From Bradyrhizobium sp. (GTDB taxonomy: Bacteria > Pseudomonadota > Alphaproteobacteria > Rhizobiales > Xanthobacteraceae), in the NCBI GenBank assembly GCA_030681365.1, contig JAUXWH010000131.1, positions 1 through 64,000 of the forward strand: a DNA stretch of 64,000 nucleotides. Direction: 5' to 3'. This document shows, piece by piece, positions 58,342 to 64,000 of the stretch. The translations under genes were made by a program, and so were the position numbers. The notes beneath the pieces are model-generated. The model was given only the letters and a program-made list of their open reading frames with translations. It searched no databases and had not been told where the DNA came from. The stretch's first letter is position 1. Every line of letters starts with the position of its first letter.

Positions 58342-58674
58342 ATGAAACATTCAGCAGATTGTTCGGCCTGTTCGGGAACCCTGCAACGCCTGCCGCGCCA
58401 GTTCGGCCGGGCGCTGATCTGGATTTACCGGCATACGTTTTCGCTGCTGGTCGGATACAATTGCCGCCATCTGCCGACCTGTTCGGTCTATGGCGACGAG
58501 GCGATCGAGCGTTTCGGGCTGTGGGCCGGCGGCTGGATGACGCTGGCGCGGATGCTGCGCTGCCAGCCCTGGGGCACGTCGGGTATCGATAACGTGCCGG
58601 CGACGGCGCCGCCGGGCGCGCGCTGGTACCTGCCGTGGCGATATGGCCGCTGGCGCGGCGTCAATTCGCCGTAG
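58342..58674 (+). CDS. yidD: Membrane-protein insertion efficiency factor YidD
   Basis: A 110-residue amphipathic inner-membrane-associated protein that helps YidC insert proteins. The core 'LIWIYRHTFSLLVGYNCRHL' and 'PTCSVYGDEAIERFG' with 'RCQPWGTSGIDNVP' matches YidD, including the conserved cysteines. In many alphaproteobacteria it follows the scaffold gene directly. Here 3.9 kb separate them. Confidence 0.93.
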   Translation: MKHSADCSACSGTLQRLPRQFGRALIWIYRHTFSLLVGYNCRHLPTCSVYGDEAIERFGLWAGGWMTLARMLRCQPWGTSGIDNVPATAPPGARWYLPWRYGRWRGVNSP

Positions 58675-58714
58675 AATTTCCTTCGCTGCCTCCAATCGAG
58701 AGGCCGCCTCGACC

Positions 58715-59083
58715 TCACGACGGCCGGCTCAGGCCAGGACGGCGTGACCAAAGCTCGAGACGGTCCAGGATCGCAACCAGCGCCTCACCGTCTGTCGACA
58801 ACGAGTAGCAGACGCTTCGCGGAAACGTCGCAATCGGCGAGCGTATGACGAGGCCCCGCATCTCAAGTCCGTGCAATCGCTCCGAGAGTACTTTCGCCGA
58901 CACGCCCGGCAAAAGGATCGCAAGCTCGCCATGCCGTTTCGCGCTTGCCTGCAGATGCCACAGAATAAGAGCGTTCCAACGGTGCCCCAGAAAGCCAAGC
59001 CAGTCCTCAACCGGGCACTCGATCGGCCGGCGCGGCTGAGGCTCGTCCAGACCGCCAACACCTGCAAGCGCACTTCCCGTCAT
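58715..59083 (-). CDS. HxlR-family regulator
   Basis: A 122-residue winged-helix regulator. 'CPVEDWLGFLGHRWNALILW' carries the conserved N-terminal Cys and Trp pattern, followed by 'LPGVSAKVLSERLHGLEMRGL' (recognition helix, in parts) and 'RSVCYSLSTDGEALVAIL'. The ATG at 59083 follows AAGGA. It diverges from the SnoaL-like gene with a 76-nt gap and probably controls it. Confidence 0.92.
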   Translation of the reverse strand: MTGSALAGVGGLDEPQPRRPIECPVEDWLGFLGHRWNALILWHLQASAKRHGELAILLPGVSAKVLSERLHGLEMRGLVIRSPIATFPRSVCYSLSTDGEALVAILDRLELWSRRPGLSRPS

Positions 59084-59159
59084 GGCGCAGTCCTTCCCGT
59101 TTGGTGAGCCCTGAACGGGCATGCTTCTTCTCACAGCTCCAGTGGCCAGGAGAATGAAC

Positions 59160-59540
59160 ATGAGCGTTATCGAACCACGTCAGATGAACGAGGCGTTCGC
59201 GCGAGCCTTCAACAGCCGCAATAGAGAAAACCTTCTGGCCCTCTACGAGCCCGGAGCGGTGCTTAGAGTGGACGGAAGCGAAAAGAGCCTGACAGGTCTT
59301 GCAGCCATCGCACGAGAACTCGAGCAGTTCCTGGAGGCACCGGGAATCATGACGTCGAGGAACAACTTCTGCATCGAGCACGGCGATCTCGCCCTGCTTC
59401 GAGCCGATTGGGAACTCGTCACCGACGGTGTGACCGTGGCGTCCGGCAGCTCCGCCGAACTTGTCCGCCGGCAGCCGGACGGTTGCTGGCTCTACGTGAT
59501 CGATCATGCGGCCGGCGCCGGTCTCCCGCGCGTCGTCTGA
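59160..59540 (+). CDS. SnoaL/NTF2-like protein
   Basis: A 126-residue cone-fold protein. 'MNEAFARAFNSRNRENLLAL' and 'YEPGAVLRVDGSEKSLTG' match the SnoaL/DUF4440 pattern for a small hydrophobic pocket, with beta-strands 'IEHGDLALLRADWELVTDG' after. CAGGAGAA precedes the ATG. It may be an isomerase or a binding protein. The divergent HxlR regulator suggests it is induced by a small molecule. Confidence 0.85.
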   Translation: MSVIEPRQMNEAFARAFNSRNRENLLALYEPGAVLRVDGSEKSLTGLAAIARELEQFLEAPGIMTSRNNFCIEHGDLALLRADWELVTDGVTVASGSSAELVRRQPDGCWLYVIDHAAGAGLPRVV

Positions 59541-59609
59541 GTCGCGTGGATGAGAACGGAGACCTTTTACCGAACTGACAAGCGGGACAGCTTCGGCTCC
59601 GACTGACCT

Positions 59610-60824
59610 TCAGCGAAACCACAACCCCCTGGGCGGTGGAATCGGTTCCGGTGGTCGCGGCGCTCGCCTGGCGCGCGGCCGCGGCCGTGGACGCTCCTCG
59701 GCCGATGGCATGGCGTCGGCGCTGCCTGAACCGTCCGGGGGCAGCTTGACCGACAGCAGCAGGTTGGATTCATGCGTGCGCCAGCGATAGCCGATACCGA
59801 AATCCATCGGCTGGCTGCGCCTGAACAGATCCGCATAGGCCGGCTGGTATCTGCCGGGGAATTCGTCGATCGGGCCGGCATAGCGGCCGAACGGAAAGAA
59901 CCGCCATTGCTTGCGATCGTAATGGGCCAGCGGCACGCCGGAATCATCCTGGATGATGGTGGCTGAGTTGGCGAGGATGAAGTCGCGAACGGTGGTGAAG
60001 TTGCCGGAGTGCAGGAGATAGGACGCGCTCTTGAGCAGGCTGTTACCGGGCGCCAGCGTCGCGCAGAACTTCAGAAAGCCGGAGACCCTGACGCCAGAGT
60101 TCGACAGATCGGTCGAGAAATAATACAGCGTCTTCTCCGCGCCATCGCTGCCGGCGAACAGGATGCGGACGCCCCGCGTCGCGTTGGGGCCCGGATTCTC
60201 GTTGGCGAAATACGCAGCCCCCTTGTCGTCGAGCGCGATCGGGCTGACGTCGCGGATGGTTTTTCCCGACCGCGCCAGAAAAACATAGAGGATCGGCAGG
60301 GTGCCCGAGAGCTGGCCAGCCTTCAGATCGGTCTTCATCTGCTTGGTGATGAAGAAGCTGAAGCTCAGGATGGAGCCGAGCGACCGCTCGATATTGTACA
60401 GCGCTGACCCGATGCCGCCGGACGACAATCGCGTCAGGTCAGGCACCGAGCCGACCGGCTCGAGCGCGCTCAGCACATAGGTCGAAGCCTTCGAATAGAA
60501 CGCGTCCGCGTAGAGGAAGTCCGGCCCGCTGAACATGTAGAACATGGTCGGCCGCGGCGCCGCCAGATTGGTCTCGGTCCAGTTGCGGATTTTCGAAAGC
60601 TGGCGCTGCTCGAGCTGTGCGAACGCGTTATCGAAGAATTTGGCGTGCCGCCGCCACGTGGGAGTTCCGGTCAAGGGCGTCAGCGGGGAATCGGCCGATG
60701 GCGCCATGCCCGCGAGAAAGCGCGCGGTGTCATTGGCGGTCACGGTATCGGCGGCGCGCGCGGGCAGCGCGGCCGCGAGCAACACGACGGCAGCCAGCGC
60801 CGCTATTTTCACGGGCTGAAGCAT
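59610..60824 (-). CDS. Exported protein of unknown function
   Basis: A 404-residue exported protein. The signal peptide ends at 'LPARAAD' (~24). The body contains 'RHAKFFDNAFAQLEQRQLSK', 'MFYMFSGPDFLYADAFYSKA' and 'LSFSFFITKQMKTDLKAGQL', then 'LYYFSTDLSNSG' later. The C-terminal tail is Pro/Arg-rich. I do not recognise the family. The start lies 2 nt after the permease stop, so the two are co-transcribed. Confidence 0.82.
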   Translation of the reverse strand: MLQPVKIAALAAVVLLAAALPARAADTVTANDTARFLAGMAPSADSPLTPLTGTPTWRRHAKFFDNAFAQLEQRQLSKIRNWTETNLAAPRPTMFYMFSGPDFLYADAFYSKASTYVLSALEPVGSVPDLTRLSSGGIGSALYNIERSLGSILSFSFFITKQMKTDLKAGQLSGTLPILYVFLARSGKTIRDVSPIALDDKGAAYFANENPGPNATRGVRILFAGSDGAEKTLYYFSTDLSNSGVRVSGFLKFCATLAPGNSLLKSASYLLHSGNFTTVRDFILANSATIIQDDSGVPLAHYDRKQWRFFPFGRYAGPIDEFPGRYQPAYADLFRRSQPMDFGIGYRWRTHESNLLLSVKLPPDGSGSADAMPSAEERPRPRPRARRAPRPPEPIPPPRGLWFR

Positions 60825-60826
60825 CG

Positions 60827-62194
60827 CTACTCGCGGTTCGGGGATGCGGCGCCGCGACCGGCCCGCTTGCGGAAAACGGCGTAAATCACCAGGCCCGAAA
60901 CCATGATCAAGACACCCAGGAACGACTGCAGCGGCCGTTCCGTCAAGAGATAATACATCATGAAGCCGGTCACGAGCAGGAAAACCAGTGGCGTGACCGG
61001 GTATCCCCAGGCCCGGTAGGGCCGCGGCAAATCGGGCCGGGTGATGCGCAGCTTGATAACGCCGAGCACGGTGAAGAACGAGCAGAACAACAGGCTGAAC
61101 TGGATGAGGTCGAGCACGGCCTCGAAGCTGCGGGTGAACAGCATCAGGCTGGCGATCGCGAGCTGGAGCAGGATCGCCCAGGCTGGCGCTCCCTGGGTCG
61201 ATTTGCGCGCGAACACCCGCAACGACGGAATGTCCTCGCCCATCGTCATCATCACGCGCGGGCCGATCCACATCATCGCGCTGATCGAGGATATCAGTCC
61301 GATACAGATCATGGCGCCGACGATCCGCCCGCCGAGCTCGCCGAAGATGTGGTTGCCGGAGATGCGGGCGACATCGAGTTGCCCGGCCAGTTCGCCTGCC
61401 GGCGCGGTATAGAGGAAGACCGCATTCAGCGCGACATACAGCACCAGCACGATCAACGTCCCCGCCAGCATTGCGCGCGGCAGGTTCTGCTCGGGGTTGC
61501 GCATCTCGCCGATGATGTAGGTCGCAGCGTTCCAGCCCGAGAACGAATACATCACGAATACGAGGCCGATCGCGAACGGCGCACTGGCGATGTGGGAGAA
61601 GTCGGAGACCGAGGGCGTGAACGACACCGGCTGCGGCGTGCCGATGACAAATCCCGCCACCAGGAACGCGACGATCAGCACCACTTTCAGGATGGTCGCG
61701 ATCAATTGAAAGGTGCTGGAATGTTTGACCCCGCCGAGTTGCACCAGCGACACCAGCCAGACCACGCCGAGGGCAAGCGCCAGCGGCGGGGCGTCCGGCA
61801 GCACCGATTTGCCGTATTCGCCGAATGCCATCGCAGCCAGCGCTACCGGGGCCGCGAAACCGATCGTCGCCGAGACCCAGCCCGCGACAAATCCGAACGC
61901 CGGGTGATAGGCCCGGGTCAGGAAGTTGTATTCACCGCTGGAGCGCGGAAACATCGCGCCGAGTTCGCTGTAGGCAAACACCCCGCACAGCGCCACGACG
62001 CCACCGACCACCCATAGCAACAGGATCGAAAAGCCCGACGGGATGTCCTTGACCTGAAAGCCGAGGCTGGTGAAGACCCCGACGCCGACCATGTCGGCCA
62101 CCACGATGGCGGTCGCCACAAGGACCGAAACGCTCGAACCGCCAGCGGGCAGCCGGCCAGGCAAAGCCGCGCTTCCCGTCTCTGATGCCGCCAT
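60827..62194 (-). CDS. APC-superfamily amino-acid permease
   Basis: A 455-residue inner-membrane transporter with about 12 segments. The consensus start of segment I, 'DMVGVGVFTSLGFQV', and 'FAYSELGAMFPRSSGEYNFLTRAY' (in parts) are typical of APC permeases. 'SFSGWNAATYIIGEMRNPEQN' is the segment VI region. The ATG at 62194 is preferred; upstream in-frame starts would add a hydrophilic leader. The substrate is probably an amino acid or amine. Confidence 0.9.
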   Translation of the reverse strand: MAASETGSAALPGRLPAGGSSVSVLVATAIVVADMVGVGVFTSLGFQVKDIPSGFSILLLWVVGGVVALCGVFAYSELGAMFPRSSGEYNFLTRAYHPAFGFVAGWVSATIGFAAPVALAAMAFGEYGKSVLPDAPPLALALGVVWLVSLVQLGGVKHSSTFQLIATILKVVLIVAFLVAGFVIGTPQPVSFTPSVSDFSHIASAPFAIGLVFVMYSFSGWNAATYIIGEMRNPEQNLPRAMLAGTLIVLVLYVALNAVFLYTAPAGELAGQLDVARISGNHIFGELGGRIVGAMICIGLISSISAMMWIGPRVMMTMGEDIPSLRVFARKSTQGAPAWAILLQLAIASLMLFTRSFEAVLDLIQFSLLFCSFFTVLGVIKLRITRPDLPRPYRAWGYPVTPLVFLLVTGFMMYYLLTERPLQSFLGVLIMVSGLVIYAVFRKRAGRGAASPNRE

Positions 62195-62497
62195 GTCGGT
62201 CCACGCCCCTGGCCCAGCCGCCCTTGATTTTTCATCGTGCAGGCTGCCCCCCGTCAATTCAAGCAGGGTTAACAATGGTTAAAACATGCAGTAAAATCGG
62301 TATTTGAGCACCTGTGGCGACATCTCACCGTCCGCAGCCCGTGGCCGTGCGCAGAGCGGATACCGCCCCACAATCGCGACACGATTTCGTGTTCTTTTGG
62401 GGCGTCTGGGAGTGGGGGAATTGCCCCGGAAGCTTAACGTCACCTCAACGCGAACGGAATACGCCAAAGACAGGCGGATATTGGGGCAAGTGGGTGG

Positions 62498-63805
62498 ATG
62501 GTCGGGGCGGATCCGAAACGGCATGATCGCGCGGGCCAAGCGATTTCACAGGATGTGATTTCACAGGGTGTGATTTCACCTGACGCGTATCGATGGCGCT
62601 GGATTGCCCTCCTCCTGGCGTTCGTTCCGCTGTCATTCCTGCTGGTTCAGTGCGGCAAGGCGCCGAGCGCCGGAATGCTCGCCGCCAATGCCCATACAAA
62701 TACCAATGCCTCGGCGGCGGATACTTTCGAAGACCGGTTTCCGGCGCCGACCTTCCGGGATCGCTTCCCGGAGACCAGCGAGAGCCTGGCGTCGCGGCAA
62801 CCGCCCGCCGCCGCCCGCGAGCGCAGCGTACAGGCCGCGCCCGCGCCCTATCGCGTGGCGTCGCTGGCGCCGACGGTGCCCTATCGGCGACCGGCCCGCG
62901 AAGAGCAGACCATGCTGGTCGGACTAAAATCCTCGGCCTTTCCCTATCTCGGCAACAATCCACGCACCGACGAGCCGTTCCTGAACATTTCCCAAGGCGA
63001 GCGCCGCGGCCATCGCAGCAATCGCGGCCGGGTCTTCTGGCAGGACGAAACCTACAGCGACAACCGCACGCTGATGCATGTGCCGGAGCATTTCGACGCC
63101 GGCAAGCCGGGCGTCATCGTGGTGTTCTTCCACGGCAACGGCGCGACGCTGGAACGCGACGTGCGCGACCGTCAGCTGGTGCCGCGGCAGATTTCGGACT
63201 CCGGCGTCAATGCCGTGCTCCTGGCGCCGCAACTCGCGGTCGACGCCGCCGATTCCAGCGCCGGCAAGTTCTGGCAGCCCGGCGGCCTCAAGCGTTTTGT
63301 CGCGGAGTCGGCCGATCATCTCGCCCGGCTCTACGGCGATCCCAGCTCAGCCAAAACCTTCGCCAGCATGCCCGTCATCATCGTCGGCTACAGCGGCGGC
63401 TTCATGCCGGCGGCGTGGAGCCTGGAGGTCGGCGGCCTCGGCAATCGCGTGCGCGGCGTGTTCCTGCTCGACGCGGTGTATGGCGAACTCGACAAGTTCG
63501 CATCCTGGATCGTCAACAACCGCACCGGCTTCTTCGTCAGCGCCTATACCCGTTCCACCCGGCGGCACGAAAAGGAACTGATCGCGATGCTGAAGGAAAA
63601 GAACATCGCGATTTCGGAGGATATGGACGGACCCTTGCGGCCCGGCAGCGTGGTTTTCCTCGAGACGCCCGAGGGCGTGACGCATCGCGATTACGTCACC
63701 CGCGCCTGGACCGACCACCCCATCAAGGACATGCTGGTCAAGATGGCGGCAACACCCGCGCTGACGCGGGTGGCGGCTGGTGCGTCGTCAACGGCGAGGC
63801 GCTGA
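62498..63805 (+). CDS. Exported alpha/beta-hydrolase-like protein
   Basis: A 435-residue protein. An N-terminal hydrophobic segment 'WIALLLAFVPLSFLLVQCG' could be a signal peptide or lipobox-like anchor, though Gln before the Cys is unusual. A disordered Ala/Pro/Arg stretch (to ~125) is followed by a hydrolase fold with 'GVIVVFFHGNGATLERDV', the nucleophile elbow 'VIIVGYSGGFMPAAW' and 'FLLDAVYGELDKFASW'. The start is uncertain because of tandem repeats at 62542-62586. Confidence 0.75.
   Translation: MVGADPKRHDRAGQAISQDVISQGVISPDAYRWRWIALLLAFVPLSFLLVQCGKAPSAGMLAANAHTNTNASAADTFEDRFPAPTFRDRFPETSESLASRQPPAAARERSVQAAPAPYRVASLAPTVPYRRPAREEQTMLVGLKSSAFPYLGNNPRTDEPFLNISQGERRGHRSNRGRVFWQDETYSDNRTLMHVPEHFDAGKPGVIVVFFHGNGATLERDVRDRQLVPRQISDSGVNAVLLAPQLAVDAADSSAGKFWQPGGLKRFVAESADHLARLYGDPSSAKTFASMPVIIVGYSGGFMPAAWSLEVGGLGNRVRGVFLLDAVYGELDKFASWIVNNRTGFFVSAYTRSTRRHEKELIAMLKEKNIAISEDMDGPLRPGSVVFLETPEGVTHRDYVTRAWTDHPIKDMLVKMAATPALTRVAAGASSTARR
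62542..62586. repeat. Three 15-bp tandem repeats in the 5' end of the hydrolase-like gene
   Basis: GATTTCACAGGATGT (62542-62556), GATTTCACAGGGTGT (62557-62571) and GATTTCACCTGACGC (62572-62586) follow one another. The 15-bp unit keeps the reading frame. Between the permease start (62194) and 62498 there is only promoter-like sequence. Confidence 0.75.
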
Positions 63806-63997
63806 CGCTCCCGCATCCCCTCGACCTGCCGCTGCTCAAAATGCGGTGTTGATGGCCGCATCATTTTCGATGCGCGGGATTGTCCGGCACTGGCCACCGC
63901 CATACGGTGCCGCCACAACATGGTCGACTTCGAAGGCAGCGCGCTGCAATTGCCCGGCGTCGCCTTCAAGGCGATCCTGACGCGGATCGGCGACTGA
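63769..63997 (+). pseudogene. Frameshifted gene fragment at the window edge
   Basis: From 63769 one frame reads 'GGGWCVVNGEALTLPHPLDL' and 'PLLK'. A shift of one base in the AAAA run (63838-63841) then gives 'CGVDGRIIFDARDCPALATA' and 'IRCRHNMVDFEGSALQLPGV', stopping at TGA 63995-63997. Codon third positions are strongly GC in both halves, which suggests real coding sequence. There is no start codon. The first part overlaps the hydrolase-like gene's end. The family is unrecognised. Confidence 0.4.
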
Positions 63998-64000
63998 AGC

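Noticed and set aside
62542-62586. TGTGA/TCACA text read as CRP sites
   Set aside because: Half-sites are separated by two or three bases or face the wrong way; CRP needs six between them. The repeats also keep the reading frame.
62593-63852. 419-codon frame overlapping the hydrolase-like gene
   Set aside because: Arg/Gly/Ala-rich shadow. Only its last ~20 codons look coding, and these are reported as part of the edge fragment.

Overview
The window looks like chromosomal DNA of a Bradyrhizobium/Rhodopseudomonas-type alphaproteobacterium (Nitrobacteraceae). The base composition and codon third positions are GC-rich. There are interspersed palindromic elements of the kind common in that group, Omp31-type porin and DUF2336 genes, and the alphaproteobacterial order hisI-folE-[Fe-S scaffold]-yidD. 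Genus assignment is inference from gene content only.

Layout. 1-8.3 kb: a truncated CaiB/BaiF CoA-transferase, a Phd/VapC-type toxin-antitoxin pair with a palindromic operator, tRNA-Gly, tRNA-Tyr and tRNA-Thr, rlmB, a Ni/Co-type permease, a dienelactone hydrolase and several small secreted proteins. It also holds a short structured transcript carrying a 14-nt perfect Shine-Dalgarno sequence. 8.4-22.2 kb: a complete thiosulfate-oxidation (Sox) locus. The set soxYZBCD plus a SoxE-like cytochrome, SoxF flavoprotein, cytochrome c and a YeeE-type transporter reads left. soxAX and a GlcG-like gene read right. soxWV (thiol delivery to the periplasm) are transcribed divergently from soxS-soxR-soxT. 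SoxR has the two-cysteine arrangement of persulfide-sensing ArsR proteins. 22.3-28.9 kb: a beta-oxidation-like operon (thiolase, two MaoC-type proteins, SDR, acyl-CoA dehydrogenase) diverges from a TetR regulator and acyl-CoA ligase.

28.9-45.8 kb: small proteins (one ending in a polyglycine tail), a TPR-caspase protein, a hydrolase/SCP2-like pair, a porin, envelope proteins and an S10 carboxypeptidase. A FecR-like protein and CHASE2-adenylate cyclase operon has a textbook CRP/cAMP site upstream. NAD kinase, a response regulator and an Hpt protein follow. 45.9-49.3 kb: IclR regulator, a doubly frameshifted small membrane gene, an orphan TctC-type binding protein and a metallo-beta-lactamase-fold hydrolase. 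49.4-54.4 kb: DUF2336 protein, lytic transglycosylase, a frameshifted Lrp/AsnC gene, hisI, folE and an IscU-like scaffold.

54.5-58.1 kb looks like an accessory block (XRE, GNAT, small helical protein, LysR, ClpP-like protein) lying between the scaffold gene and yidD, which are usually close neighbours. The right end holds HxlR with a SnoaL-like protein, a secreted protein of unknown function, an APC-family permease, a secreted alpha/beta-hydrolase-like protein and a broken reading frame at the edge. No CRISPR array, rRNA operon, insertion sequence or phage was seen.
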